A stretch of 64,000 nt of DNA from Imperialibacter sp040222385 (GCF_040222385.1 NZ_JAVKDF010000037.1:62001-126000); one strand, 5' to 3'. Positions 26,027-36,000 are shown, counted from the stretch's first letter. Notes: a model not told the origin generated them from the sequence alone. A program made the numbers and translations.

Positions 26027-26710
26027 ATGTCAGTGGTTACTATCCAAATTGGAGAAAAGTATTATAGTAAAGACCCTCAGTCTACTGAGCTTGGCAGAAA
26101 AATAATTTCAGCGAGTATTGAGTTGCTTGATCAACTGGGCTTTGAGGAGTTTACATTCAAAAAGCTTGCGGAAAGTATTGGTTCGACTGAGGCTTCGATT
26201 TACAGGTATTTTGAAAACAAGTTGAAGCTGCTGGTATACCTCACTTCCTGGTATTGGGCTTGGCTGGAGTATATGATCGACTACAAAACCCATCATATCC
26301 AGGATAAAGTGGTCAAGCTTAAAGAAATTATTAAAATTCTTTGTCATGCCGACCAGGGTGATTCGAGCATAGATATGCCGGGCGTAAACACCGTTTGTCT
26401 GCGGCATGTGGTGGTGAGTGAGGCCGACAAAACCTACCTCACCAAAAAAGTGGACGAGATCAATAACCAGGGGCTCTTCATGGGGTTTAAATCGCTTTGT
26501 CATAAAATTGCTTTGACTATTTCGGCCATTAGCCCGTCCTTCGAGTACCCCCATGCTGTTGCCAGCACAATTCTCGAAGCGTCACATCAGCAAGCTTTTT
26601 TTGCGTTGCATTTGCCGTCTCTTACTGAGATAAGGAGGGATGGTAAAGACAGTGTGGAAAATCAGGTATACCGCTTTATTGACGTATTGATTTCTAAATT
26701 GCTGAAGTAA
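26027..26710 (+). CDS. TetR-family regulator of the adjacent exporter
   Basis: The 227-residue protein starts at ATG 26027; the TTG at 26021 overlaps the promoter-like box and is rejected. Residues 20-65 are the TetR helix-turn-helix: GRKIISASIELLDQLGFEEFTFKKLAESIGS-type, then STEASIYRYFENKLKLL. The ligand domain is helical and rich in His and Cys near the middle (ILCHADQGD, NTVCLRHVVVSE). It heads an operon of regulator, ABC protein, HlyD and TolC, so it most likely represses this exporter until an unknown ligand binds. Confidence 0.85.
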   Translation: MSVVTIQIGEKYYSKDPQSTELGRKIISASIELLDQLGFEEFTFKKLAESIGSTEASIYRYFENKLKLLVYLTSWYWAWLEYMIDYKTHHIQDKVVKLKEIIKILCHADQGDSSIDMPGVNTVCLRHVVVSEADKTYLTKKVDEINNQGLFMGFKSLCHKIALTISAISPSFEYPHAVASTILEASHQQAFFALHLPSLTEIRRDGKDSVENQVYRFIDVLISKLLK

Positions 26711-26722
26711 AAAATATCCAAA

Positions 26723-28468
26723 ATGAAAGGTGACGGCCTCAACATAGAAAATAAGAGTGTAGGTGATGAATCAAAATTATCACCCGTCAAGCGTTTGTTC
26801 AGAATGCTGTCGCTCGACAAGCGGGAGATCTTTGTTATTTACGCCTATGCGATTTTCTATGGACTAATCAATCTGTCGCTGCCACTGGGCGTGCAGGCGA
26901 TCATCGGCTTTGTCACCAGTGCTGAATTTTCCTCTTCCTGGGGTCTGCTGATTTTTATTGTTGTGCTGGGAGTGGCCACCGCCGGCATCATACAAATCCT
27001 TCAATTGTCGCTTACTGAATTGCTTCAGCGACGTATTTTTACAAGGGCATCTTTCGAGTTTGCTTATCGCATTCCCAGATTTAAAATGGAGGCCATTTCC
27101 GGTTTTTACCCGCCAGAGCTGATGAACCGTTTTTTTGATACACTGAACGTTCAAAAAGGGCTTCCCAAGATTTTAATAGACGCATCCACGTCCGTTCTTC
27201 AGATTTTGTTTGGGTTGATTCTGTTGTCTTTTTACCACCCTTTCTTCGTTTTCTTTGGCATTGTACTCATTGGCCTTATGTCCCTTATTTTTCTTGTCAC
27301 GGGATCCAGAGGGCTTAAGACCAGTATCATGGAATCGAAGTACAAGTACCAGGTGGCTCATTGGCTGGAAGAGCTGGCCAGGGTGATGGGCACGTTCAAG
27401 CTTGCTGGAAAGACCAGCCTGCCGATCGATAAAATGAACTACTATGTCAGCAACTATCTCAAGTTCAGAAAGCAGCATTTTAATATCCTCATTCTGCAGT
27501 TTTCGAACATTGTAGCCTTCAAAACTATTGTTACTTGTGGTATTTTAATTCTGGGCAGCATTCTGGTCATCAATCAGGAAATCAACCTGGGGCAATTTGT
27601 AGCTTCGGAGATCATCATTCTTTTGGTACTTAACTCTTCTGAGAAACTTATTCTTAGTATGGAAACGGTGTATGACGTACTTACGGGGCTGGAAAAGCTG
27701 GGACAGGTAACTGACATAGAATTGGAGAGTGATGAGGGCATTGATTTAAATGAAATCGCAAAAGGAAAAGGAATTTCTCTGGAAGTAACGGGACTTACGT
27801 ACCAATTTCCCGGTACTAACAAGCCTGCTGTGAATGGAGTAGACCTCAAGGTGGCCGTGGGCGAAAAAGTGTGTATCACTGGCGTCAATCAATCGGGCAA
27901 GTCAACGTTACTGGCGTTGCTCTCAGGTTTGTACAATGACTATAGCGGTTCGATCCACTTCAATGGCATACCACTGGGCGACATCAATATTATGAGTTTT
28001 CGCTCTTTTATTGGTGACAACCTGGGCATGCAGGATCTTTTCTACGGCACATTGGAGGAGAATATCACAGTTGGAAAGGAGGGCATCAACATTGAAGACA
28101 TGCTTTGGGCCATAGAAGAGGTCGGCTTAGGTGAATATTTCAGGTCACTTCCCAAGGGGCTCAATACCATGATTCAACCTGAAGGCCAGGGCCTTTCGAC
28201 GAGTACCAGGCAGAAAATCATTTTGGCTCGAACAATCTCAGAGAGGCCTAAGCTGATTGTGATGGATCACACAATGCATGGGCTGGACTTTGAAGACAGA
28301 AAACATATCAGCTCCATACTGACGGATTCCAACGCCAAGTGGACATTACTGGCAGTTACCAACGACCCGCTCATGCTCTCAAAATGTGATAAAGTAATTA
28401 CCATGGAATACGGGAAAATAGTGGACATAGAAACAAGGGCTAACACGAAGCAGCCCAAAAAGAAGTAG
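26723..28468 (+). CDS. ABC transporter (membrane + ATPase) with degenerate catalytic motifs
   Basis: The 581-residue half-transporter has about six transmembrane helices in the first 330 residues and an ATPase domain after. Walker A is intact (GVNQSGKST, 387-395). The signature reads LSTST (491-495) in place of LSGGQ. The Walker B aspartate (Asp515) is followed by His516 instead of the catalytic glutamate (LIVMDHTMHGLD). The switch histidine is replaced by Asn547 (VTNDP). It should bind ATP but hydrolyse poorly as a homodimer. There is no N-terminal C39 peptidase domain. Type I secretion-like partners HlyD and TolC follow directly. Confidence 0.88.
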   Translation: MKGDGLNIENKSVGDESKLSPVKRLFRMLSLDKREIFVIYAYAIFYGLINLSLPLGVQAIIGFVTSAEFSSSWGLLIFIVVLGVATAGIIQILQLSLTELLQRRIFTRASFEFAYRIPRFKMEAISGFYPPELMNRFFDTLNVQKGLPKILIDASTSVLQILFGLILLSFYHPFFVFFGIVLIGLMSLIFLVTGSRGLKTSIMESKYKYQVAHWLEELARVMGTFKLAGKTSLPIDKMNYYVSNYLKFRKQHFNILILQFSNIVAFKTIVTCGILILGSILVINQEINLGQFVASEIIILLVLNSSEKLILSMETVYDVLTGLEKLGQVTDIELESDEGIDLNEIAKGKGISLEVTGLTYQFPGTNKPAVNGVDLKVAVGEKVCITGVNQSGKSTLLALLSGLYNDYSGSIHFNGIPLGDINIMSFRSFIGDNLGMQDLFYGTLEENITVGKEGINIEDMLWAIEEVGLGEYFRSLPKGLNTMIQPEGQGLSTSTRQKIILARTISERPKLIVMDHTMHGLDFEDRKHISSILTDSNAKWTLLAVTNDPLMLSKCDKVITMEYGKIVDIETRANTKQPKKK

Positions 28469-28472
28469 ACCA

Positions 28473-29828
28473 ATGTTAAACATTTCAAATAATTCGATCA
28501 ACCGTGATAAGGTACTTAAGGACCAGTCGGCCTATCAGGATGTGATGGAAACATCTGCTTCCCGGAGGTTGGTCTACCTGTTGTCGGCGCTTCTCTTTGC
28601 TTTTCTGGTGATATTGTTTTTCCCCTGGACGCAAAATATCAGGGCCCGGGGTAAACTCACTACGCTTCGCCCCGAAAATAGGGAACAAAACATTCATTCG
28701 ATGATCACAGGGCGAATTGAGAATTGGTTTGTTCGTGAGGGCGAGTTGGTTAGAAAAGGCGACACCATCGTATTTATTTCGGAAGTCAAATCAGAATACC
28801 TGGATCCCCAGCTCATTGAGCGATCAACTAATCAGACGGATGCTAAAAAAGCGTCGATAGACACATATGTGGACAAAGCCCGGGCCCTGGCTGATCAGAT
28901 TGTGGCCTTGCAGAAAAATCAAATATTGAAAGCAGAGCAGGCAGAAAACTACTTCAATCAGTCGAGGTTGAAGGTGCTATCGGACAGTATCGATTTTGAA
29001 ACGGCACTGGTTAATTATGAAATAGCGCAAAAGCAGTTCGACCGCCAGCAGACGTTGTACGACCAGGGCTTGAAGTCGCTGACTGAACTGGAACAGAGAA
29101 AGCAGAAGCTTCAGGAGGCTTTGTACAAGAAGATTTCTATTGAAAATAAATGGCTGGCCAGCAAGAATGAGTTCATCAATGCAAAGCTTAATTTAAGTGT
29201 CATACAAAACGAGTTTTCGGAGAAAATAGCGAAAGCAAAATCCGACCGCATGTCGGCGCTTTCCGATGCCTTGCAAGCGGAGGGCGACTTCAACAAACTT
29301 TCGATACAGCAATCAAGTTACACCAAAAGGTCGGGGTTTTATTACATCACCGCTCCGCAGGATGGTTACGTTACGAAAGCAAGGATCACCGGAATTGGGG
29401 AGACGGTGAAAGAAGGGGAGGCGGTTTTTAGTTTAATCCCAACCAACTTTGACCTCGCTGTGGAAATGTATGTGCGGCCGATTGACCTTCCGCTGATAGA
29501 AGAGGGTCGCAAAGTACAGCTACAGTTCGACGGATGGCCAGCCCTGGTTTTCAACGGGTGGCCGGGCATGTCGTTTGGCACCTACTCCGGCCGGATTGTG
29601 GCTTACGACAAAGCGGCCAGTGCGAACGGCCAGTTTAGGGTGCTTGTTGCCCCCGACCCTAACACGGCCGAGTGGCCGCAATTGTTAAGGCTGGGCTCCG
29701 GCACGTATGGCATAGCACTGCTCAAAAAAGTACCTGTTTGGTACGAGTTGTGGAGAAATTTGAACGGCTTTCCTCCCGATTTCTACAAAGAGGAAACAGC
29801 CTACAATCCCGACAAAAAATCAAAATGA
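28473..29828 (+). CDS. HlyD-family membrane fusion protein
   Basis: The 451-residue protein has one N-terminal transmembrane helix (LVYLLSALLFAFLVILFFPW, near 30-50) and a biotinyl-lipoyl half motif (GRIENWFVREGELVRKGDTI). A coiled-coil hairpin of about 170 residues follows (TNQTDAKKASIDTYVDKARAL onward), then the second lipoyl half (YVTKARITGIGETVKEGEAV) and beta-barrel domains. It links the ABC protein to the TolC channel across the periplasm. It begins four bases after the ABC stop and its own stop overlaps the TolC ATG (ATGA). Confidence 0.9.
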   Translation: MLNISNNSINRDKVLKDQSAYQDVMETSASRRLVYLLSALLFAFLVILFFPWTQNIRARGKLTTLRPENREQNIHSMITGRIENWFVREGELVRKGDTIVFISEVKSEYLDPQLIERSTNQTDAKKASIDTYVDKARALADQIVALQKNQILKAEQAENYFNQSRLKVLSDSIDFETALVNYEIAQKQFDRQQTLYDQGLKSLTELEQRKQKLQEALYKKISIENKWLASKNEFINAKLNLSVIQNEFSEKIAKAKSDRMSALSDALQAEGDFNKLSIQQSSYTKRSGFYYITAPQDGYVTKARITGIGETVKEGEAVFSLIPTNFDLAVEMYVRPIDLPLIEEGRKVQLQFDGWPALVFNGWPGMSFGTYSGRIVAYDKAASANGQFRVLVAPDPNTAEWPQLLRLGSGTYGIALLKKVPVWYELWRNLNGFPPDFYKEETAYNPDKKSK

Positions 29829-31225
29829 GACAACTGAGGTTATTTATCATTTTAGCTTTTTTGGGAGCTGGTCATATGGCCTGGCCGCAGCAAGCCGCAA
29901 CCGGTTGGCTGAGCTTGGGCGAGTTTTATGAGCTGGTGAACGAGCACCATCCCATTGCCAGGCAGGCCACTCTGCTCAATACACGGGGAGGCCTTGCGGT
30001 CAACCTGGCGAGGGGAGCTTTTGATCCAAAGCTCGTGTCCGATTTCAACAGAAAAAACTTTGACGGTAAAAACTACTACGATATTTGGAACACTTATGTG
30101 CAGGTGCCCACGTTGCTTAATGTGGACCTGAAGGCGGGGTATGAGCGAAACAAGGGCCTGTATCTCAGCCCGGAAAACACGGTGCCGGTGGATGGGCTTT
30201 ACTATGCGGGCGTTTCGGTGCCCGTGGGGCAGGGTTTGATCCGAAACGAGCGAACCATCGGGCTTCAAAAAGGCAAATATGAGGCACTGGCGTTTGAGAA
30301 CGAAGCGAACAATGTGCTCAACAACCTTTTTCTGGATGCCAACTATGCTTACTGGTGGTGGTATGAAAATCATATGAAGAGGGAGGCCATGCAAACCAAC
30401 CTAAGGCTTATCAGACAAAGGTTTGAAGGCGTAAGGCAGGGAGCTATTAGCGGAGAAAATGCTACGATTGACAGTGTGGAGATGCTGATTCAGGTGCAGC
30501 AATGGTCCAATGAGCTGAGAGAGGCCGAGCTCAACCTGCAAAACAGTACGCTGCTTATGCAAAACTTTGTTTGGGTTGATAGCCTCGATGTGGTAGCGTT
30601 GCGTCCTTATCCTGAGGACAGCACTGTTGCTCCTGACCTCGACAGCTACCTCGACTGGGCTTTGGCCAATCACCCCGACCTGAAGAAGCTGAACATAGAA
30701 AGCAATGTGCTTGAGCTGGACAGAAAATTGAGCAGCGATCAGCTAAAGCCTGTGATTGACGTGAATTACAATATGCTGTTCGCCGGTCAGAACGATTTGG
30801 AGATAGCCAATTATGACAACAACTATAAGCTCGGCGTAGATTTTGTATTTCCGCTGCTTTTAAGAAAGGAGAGGGCAAAGCTCAAGATCGTCAAGATCAA
30901 GCAGCAGGAATATGACTTAAAGATCACTCAGAAGAATAGGGAAGTGATCAATAAAATTCAGCAGAGCTATAACAAAGTATATACCCTGGAAGAAATGATC
31001 GACCAGCAGCGAGAAATGCAAGTCAATTATGAACGCATGCTACAGGCCGAGCTTACCAAATTCGAAAATGGAGAGAGTTCCATTTTTCTGATCAACAGCC
31101 GGGAAAACAAGAAACTACAGGGGCAAATCAAGCTGATTGAGCTTGAGGCGAAATACAACCGCTCCCTGGGCGAGCTCAAGTGGGCCACCGGCAAGCTTTA
31201 TGAAGAGATTGGGGGAGTGGAGTAG
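29825..31225 (+). CDS. TolC-family outer-membrane channel
   Basis: The start at 29825 overlaps the HlyD stop codon by four bases and gives a signal peptide (MRQLRLFIILAFLGAGHMAWPQ); the frame extending back to 29672 runs inside hlyD and is rejected. The mature 440 residues have the outer-membrane efflux pattern of long helices with repeated LxxAExxLxxA-type heptads and short strands (YYAGVSVPVGQGLI, YKLGVDFVFPLL). Three such protomers form the exit duct. It completes the tetR-ABC-hlyD-tolC operon. Confidence 0.88.
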   Translation: MRQLRLFIILAFLGAGHMAWPQQAATGWLSLGEFYELVNEHHPIARQATLLNTRGGLAVNLARGAFDPKLVSDFNRKNFDGKNYYDIWNTYVQVPTLLNVDLKAGYERNKGLYLSPENTVPVDGLYYAGVSVPVGQGLIRNERTIGLQKGKYEALAFENEANNVLNNLFLDANYAYWWWYENHMKREAMQTNLRLIRQRFEGVRQGAISGENATIDSVEMLIQVQQWSNELREAELNLQNSTLLMQNFVWVDSLDVVALRPYPEDSTVAPDLDSYLDWALANHPDLKKLNIESNVLELDRKLSSDQLKPVIDVNYNMLFAGQNDLEIANYDNNYKLGVDFVFPLLLRKERAKLKIVKIKQQEYDLKITQKNREVINKIQQSYNKVYTLEEMIDQQREMQVNYERMLQAELTKFENGESSIFLINSRENKKLQGQIKLIELEAKYNRSLGELKWATGKLYEEIGGVE

Positions 31226-31243
31226 TGTGCTTCCTGGCATTCA

Positions 31244-31290
31244 CAAAAAAAAAGCACCACGGCAGGTGCTAAATAAAGTACCGTGGTGCT
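31244..31290 (-). terminator. Intrinsic terminator
   Basis: AGCACCACGG (31253-31262) pairs with CCGTGGTGCT (31281-31290), a 10-bp stem. On the minus strand the hairpin is followed by a run of nine T (complement of A at 31244-31252). It ends the minus-strand reductase gene whose stop is at 31316, and may also slow readthrough from the exporter operon. Confidence 0.75.
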
Positions 31291-31315
31291 GGCTTCGGTA
31301 GTGTTGAACAAATGG

Positions 31316-31855
31316 TTACAGGTAATCTATCTCATAGTTCAAAAGAAAAACACCGCCCTTATAAGCAATTGTATTCAGCTCCCTCAGGCGATATGTTTCC
31401 TCAGAACCCTCGAAGAGCTTGATGCCGGCTCCGAAAAGCACCGGGCTCAGTTTGATTTTGAGTTCATCGATGAGCTTATGGGCGAGCAAAAAGCTCGCAA
31501 ACTTTCCCCCTCCACACATATAAATCGGTGAGCCTACACTTTCCTTAAGTTCCCGCAAGGCGTCTATCTGATTATCGTCAATGACCTTTACCTGCTCGTG
31601 GGCACTTTCAAAATGCAGCGAGCGGGAGAAGACATAGTGCATCATGTGCGGATAGGCTGGTTGCCCCGGCTGCAGACCGTAGCTGTAGCCATATTCATAA
31701 GTGTGCCTGCCCATGATCACAGTGTCGTAGTCTTTCAGGCTTTCCAGGTAGTCCGAAACATGTTCTCCTTCTTCCAGAAAGCCCTGAGTGGTGCCGTCTT
31801 TGTGGGCAATGTAGCCATCGAGCGTTGAGGCTACGTGGTATATTATTTTTCGCAT
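31316..31855 (-). CDS. Dihydrofolate-reductase-like protein (RibD C-terminal family)
   Basis: The 179-residue protein belongs to the RibD-C/YwjB-like reductase group: MRKIIYHVASTLDGYIA, YDTVIMGRHTYEYG, then HYVFSRSL, the nucleotide loop PIYMCGGGKFASFLL, and LIDELKIKLSPVLFGAGIKLFEG. This group binds NADPH, and most members have unknown substrates; it is not the true FolA. It is monocistronic with its own terminator. Confidence 0.88.
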   Translation of the reverse strand: MRKIIYHVASTLDGYIAHKDGTTQGFLEEGEHVSDYLESLKDYDTVIMGRHTYEYGYSYGLQPGQPAYPHMMHYVFSRSLHFESAHEQVKVIDDNQIDALRELKESVGSPIYMCGGGKFASFLLAHKLIDELKIKLSPVLFGAGIKLFEGSEETYRLRELNTIAYKGGVFLLNYEIDYL

Positions 31856-32358
31856 GGTGTATCAGTTTGAATAAAAAAATAGTTGAATGCCAATATTGAA
31901 ACTGGCGTATCAGGTTTCAATGATTCCCGGATTGTGATGTGCAAACGATAAGGTCACTTGCCAAAGCAAAATAGAATCCATGTTATCATTAACAATGAAC
32001 AACCCGGATCGAAAATCTGATGTAGTGGGAGTGGCAGGAATGTGCTTGCCTGAGCAAGTCAGGAAGCCATTTGTGCCACGGGAAGATGTGAAAAAATTAT
32101 CTGATCATGTTTGAAAGTCCCTCAGTTTGCACTGAAGCAGTGGCAAATATAACGGTTTAGTTGAAAAATGGAAAGGGAGATAGGGAAGACCTCCCAATCC
32201 AGCAAGCGTTCGCTTGTGGATTTATCTTTTCGGCGTCTCGCCGCCATCAGTAAATGCTAACTTGCCCCAGTGCCTGTCAGCCAATTTGCAAATGAAAGCG
32301 GGACGCTCAAGTGTACTGAGTCAAAGCGGACGCTTGAACTATTGGACTCTGGGCAAAA
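31856..32358. other. Intergenic region with short GCGTCCGC-type repeats
   Basis: No gene is seen in these 503 bases. A short hairpin CAAGCG-TT-CGCTTG lies at 32203-32216. An imperfect direct repeat, TGAAAGCGGGACGCTCAAG (32293-32311) and TCAAAGCGGACGCTTGAA (32321-32338), lies just downstream of the RapA gene stop. The second copy is enclosed by GAGTC (32318-32322) and GACTC. They may be part of the 3' end of the rapA message. Confidence 0.4.
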
Positions 32359-35190
32359 TCACTCCCCCTCCCTCACCAGCTGCACGGCATCCATTCTGAT
32401 GCGGGCGTTTTTGATGAGAGAGGCAAGTTTAGCCCGCTCTTCGAGTGCCAGCTGAATTTCTTCCGGCCTGACATTCTCGTTTTTAGCGTGAAGCGCCTTA
32501 AGTCGACCAATTTCATGGTTCATGGTGAGGCTCATCTCTTGCATTCCTTTCAAAACTTCGTCCGCTTTTAGCTCTTCGGCCACCGCTGTTGCCGCTTTGA
32601 GCATGTTAGGAAGAATTTCATCTACAAGAGTATCATTCTCCAGCATATCGTCGACCCGCCCGGGTCTCAGCTGTTGATCGAACAGTTCAATAGGATAATC
32701 ATCCGTTACATCCTCGCCACCATGGTCAACTACCACCCTGAGCGGCGTGGCAGGCAGAAAGCGGTCCACATGCGTGCTTTGCCCGCCTGAAGTTTCCAGC
32801 ACAAACAGCACCTCCAAAAGAATGGCAGAGTTCTTAGTTCCCCGAAGGACGCCATAGCTGGCCCCTCCGGTGCCCAAACTCAACACCATATCCATGGCAC
32901 CCGTGGTCATTGGGTGATCCCAGCTAACGAAACCAATGTCCTCCCTGGCCAGGGCACGTTTCCGGTCGAAAGTAACCGACATGCCTTCGTCGGGTAGAGA
33001 AGGAAATTTGTATGTATTGGCTTGTGTGGGGTGCAGCAAATAGGTTCTGGGGCCGAGGTCTTCTATATCGATAGAAAAATGGTGAAAGACCTGCGTCATG
33101 TACTTCTCCAGCCCCATGTCAAGATCGGCCTCTCTGATCTGCTCCACCAGTTTTTTAGCCACTTCGGGTCGAAAGGAATTCATTTCGAGCAATCGGTCAC
33201 GGCCATTGGCAAGCATCTGTTTTAGTTCTTGCTGAAAGGTGGCGGTGTCGCTAATGAGTGACGCCAGTTGACTGCTCGCTACCGGTGATCCGACTGACAA
33301 AGTGGCCTCGTTCAGCCTGTCGCCAAACAGTTGCGCCAGCCGGTTGCCGCCTTCCAGGTTTTCTTCAAAGGCATTGAGTCCTTCGTGAAACCACCTCACA
33401 ACTACTTCCTGCGAACTGCCTGTAAGATAGGGCACATGAATCTGGATGTCTTCCGTTTGTCCTATGCGGTCCAGCCGCCCGATTCTTTGCTCCAGCAACT
33501 CCGGATGAGCTGGTAAATCGAACAGAATGAGGTGGTGGGCAAATTGAAAATTCCTTCCCTCGCTGCCTATTTCCGAGCACAAAAGCAGCCGGGCACCATC
33601 AGGTTCGGCAAACCAGGCGGCATTCCTATCTCGCTGCACAATTGTAAGGTCTTCATGAAAAACACCCACTTTTATACCGCTGAGCGCTCCTAAGGCTTCC
33701 TCCAGGGCTAGTACTTTTTCTTTGGTTCTGCAAATGAGCACTGCCTTTGCCGGCTTCAGTTTCTTCATCAGCTTCACCAGCCAGCTCACCCTCGGGTCTT
33801 CTTCGAACCAAAACTTCTGCGAGGGGGCATCAGCCGCTGGCGGCTCTGAGTCGAGGGCATATTCCTGCGACAACCGATCTATCCACAAGTCGTGCTGCTC
33901 ATCTGCTTTGATAGGAACAAGATGCGCCTTCCGCTTTGGGAAGCCACTCATTGCCGACCGGGTGTTTCGGAAAACGACCCGGCCAGGGCCGTGCTGGTCG
34001 AGCAAATCTTCAATAAGGTTGTTCTTTGCTGTTTCACCTTCTTTTGCCAGGGTGGCTATTCTCTCTTTGCCAAACATCGATTCCAGCAACTGGGTGTCGG
34101 CTGCCTGCAAGGGTTGTCCTGACGAGAGCGCTTCTACAATATTGGCGATGGCTTTGTAGTCGTGCGGTTCATTTTTGAATGCCTCGTAGTTGGCGTACCT
34201 GTCCGGATCCAGCAGCCGAAGCCGGGCGAAATGGCTTTCTACACCTAGCTGCTCAGGCGTGGCGGTCAATAGCAGCAGCCCTTTGGCGGCTTTAGTCAGA
34301 ATCTCCACAATACCATACTCTGGGCTGACCTTGTCGACGGACCATTCCAAATGATGGGCTTCGTCTACCACCAGCATGTCCCAACCGGCCGACAGCGCCT
34401 GCCGGGCCCTCACTTGCGAGCCTGCTAAAAAAGACGTACTGCAAATGATCAGTTGATCATCCAGAAAGGGATTGGCATCGGGTGCGCCGCCATCCAGCGA
34501 GGCGCATCGTACTTCATCGTAAATATGAAACCACAAATTAAATCGCCTCAGCATTTCCACAAACCACTGGTGAACCAGCGAGTCGGGCACCAGGATCAGC
34601 ACCCTGGAAATGCGGCCGGTCAAAAGCAGCCGGTGCAAAATCAAACAGGCCTCGATGGTTTTCCCGAGCCCCACCTGGTCCGACAGCAGCACCCGGGGTG
34701 CATATCGGCTGCTCACCTCATGGGCGATATATAGCTGGTGGGGTATCAGGTCAATCCGCCCCCCGACAAACCCATTGATGGGAGAAATTCTCCGGTTGTG
34801 GTCGTAATAAAGCGTTTTTCTGCGTAGAGCAAACAACTCGGGCGTGTCGACCTCTCCCATAAAAAGACGGTCGTCCACCCCGTGCTTAACAGATACATCA
34901 CCAAGGTCGGCCTCCGAGAGTTGCCTGCCTTGCCCGAAGTAGACAAGCAGGTGTCCGTCCGGTTCCACACGCTCCACCAGCATAGGACGCTTGTCCTTGT
35001 CGGCAATAGAATCGCCGGGCTTAAAAGCCACTCTGCGCAGGGGTGCGTTCTCTACAGTATACTGTCTTACTTCGTCAGCTGCCGGGAAATGCAGCTTTAC
35101 ACGGCCTTTGCTGGCTTCAGTTACGATACCCACGCCCAACTCGGGCTCGCCGGCACTCGTCCATCTTTGATCGGGAAAGAAGTTTTCCAA
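32359..35190 (-). CDS. rapA: RapA-like SNF2 ATPase, RNA polymerase recycling factor
   Basis: The 943-residue protein matches RapA along its length. It has an N-terminal Tudor-like region (FFPDQRWTSAGEPELGVGIV), helicase motif I (LLSDQVGLGKTIEAC), motif II (LVVDEAHHLEWS), motif III (LLLLTATPEQLG), and in the second lobe LLLCSEIGSEGRNFQFAHHLI and LEQRIGRLDRIGQ. E. coli RapA is 968 residues, so it is complete. RapA remodels stalled RNA polymerase after transcription. The protein is best known from Gammaproteobacteria, so its presence here may reflect transfer. It is a single gene, transcribed away from 35448. Confidence 0.9.
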   Translation of the reverse strand: MENFFPDQRWTSAGEPELGVGIVTEASKGRVKLHFPAADEVRQYTVENAPLRRVAFKPGDSIADKDKRPMLVERVEPDGHLLVYFGQGRQLSEADLGDVSVKHGVDDRLFMGEVDTPELFALRRKTLYYDHNRRISPINGFVGGRIDLIPHQLYIAHEVSSRYAPRVLLSDQVGLGKTIEACLILHRLLLTGRISRVLILVPDSLVHQWFVEMLRRFNLWFHIYDEVRCASLDGGAPDANPFLDDQLIICSTSFLAGSQVRARQALSAGWDMLVVDEAHHLEWSVDKVSPEYGIVEILTKAAKGLLLLTATPEQLGVESHFARLRLLDPDRYANYEAFKNEPHDYKAIANIVEALSSGQPLQAADTQLLESMFGKERIATLAKEGETAKNNLIEDLLDQHGPGRVVFRNTRSAMSGFPKRKAHLVPIKADEQHDLWIDRLSQEYALDSEPPAADAPSQKFWFEEDPRVSWLVKLMKKLKPAKAVLICRTKEKVLALEEALGALSGIKVGVFHEDLTIVQRDRNAAWFAEPDGARLLLCSEIGSEGRNFQFAHHLILFDLPAHPELLEQRIGRLDRIGQTEDIQIHVPYLTGSSQEVVVRWFHEGLNAFEENLEGGNRLAQLFGDRLNEATLSVGSPVASSQLASLISDTATFQQELKQMLANGRDRLLEMNSFRPEVAKKLVEQIREADLDMGLEKYMTQVFHHFSIDIEDLGPRTYLLHPTQANTYKFPSLPDEGMSVTFDRKRALAREDIGFVSWDHPMTTGAMDMVLSLGTGGASYGVLRGTKNSAILLEVLFVLETSGGQSTHVDRFLPATPLRVVVDHGGEDVTDDYPIELFDQQLRPGRVDDMLENDTLVDEILPNMLKAATAVAEELKADEVLKGMQEMSLTMNHEIGRLKALHAKNENVRPEEIQLALEERAKLASLIKNARIRMDAVQLVREGE

Positions 35191-35447
35191 AGGATAATTA
35201 TTGTTCGGTGAATAGAGCGCTGCCCCGGGTGGGGGTGCGTCATTGTATTAAGAACGCAAAGGTCTTCAATTTTTGGTTATGATGGTGCTTATATATTGAG
35301 TACTTGGGCATATTGCCGTTTTACAAACCAACAAATTAGCTTTGCGAGAGTTTTTCAGCTATTTTGATAATTGGAGGAAAAATTGAAATGAAGTGTCAGC
35401 AGCTTCTGGCTACAGTGTATTATTGTGGTTTATTTGAAGAAAACTGA

Positions 35448-35990
35448 ATGAAAAGAACACTTGAAGAACAGCGAGTTGAATTTTCCAATCAAAAATTTAT
35501 CGCCACACCTTTATCCGGGTTGATTGTTTGGGCGGTTGTTGGATTTATCGGGATATTTTTCTCTGATTTTATAGCGGTTTGGTCAATATTCATAGGGACC
35601 GGAAGCATAGTTTATTTAGGTCTGTTTCTATCAAAATTCACAGGCGAAAATTTCCTGGATAAAAGCAAACCGAAAAATGAATTTGACATACTCTTCTTTT
35701 ACACGGTTGGGCAAGCAGTATTGGTGTATTCAATTGCCATTCCATTTTTCCTGGTGGACTATTCGTCGTTGCCGCTTACGGTAGGAATTTTGACAGGATT
35801 GATGTGGCTCCCATTTTCATGGATTATCAATCATTGGGTAGGGATTTTTCATGCACTGACAAGAACAATTCTGGTTCTCGGTCTTTGGTATCTGCTTCCC
35901 GAGTACAGGTTCATTTCAATTCCTTTTGGGATAGTATTAATTTATAGCCTTACAATTCTAATTTTAAGAAAAAGAAAGCCAACTGATTGA
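35448..35990 (+). CDS. Small integral membrane protein, possibly DUF7010-like
   Basis: The 180-residue protein has five or six hydrophobic helices after a short charged N-terminus (MKRTLEEQRVEFSNQKF) and ends in a basic tail (ILRKRKPTD). The E-x-R-x-E-F start followed by a glycine-rich first helix resembles the DUF7010 membrane family, but I cannot be sure. Base composition is AT-richer than the rapA gene beside it. It may belong to the accessory block that continues to 38045. Confidence 0.55.
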   Translation: MKRTLEEQRVEFSNQKFIATPLSGLIVWAVVGFIGIFFSDFIAVWSIFIGTGSIVYLGLFLSKFTGENFLDKSKPKNEFDILFFYTVGQAVLVYSIAIPFFLVDYSSLPLTVGILTGLMWLPFSWIINHWVGIFHALTRTILVLGLWYLLPEYRFISIPFGIVLIYSLTILILRKRKPTD

Positions 35991-36000
35991 GCATGACAAC

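Noticed and set aside
29672..29824. N-terminal extension of the TolC gene
   Set aside because: It lies inside hlyD and would precede a clear signal peptide.
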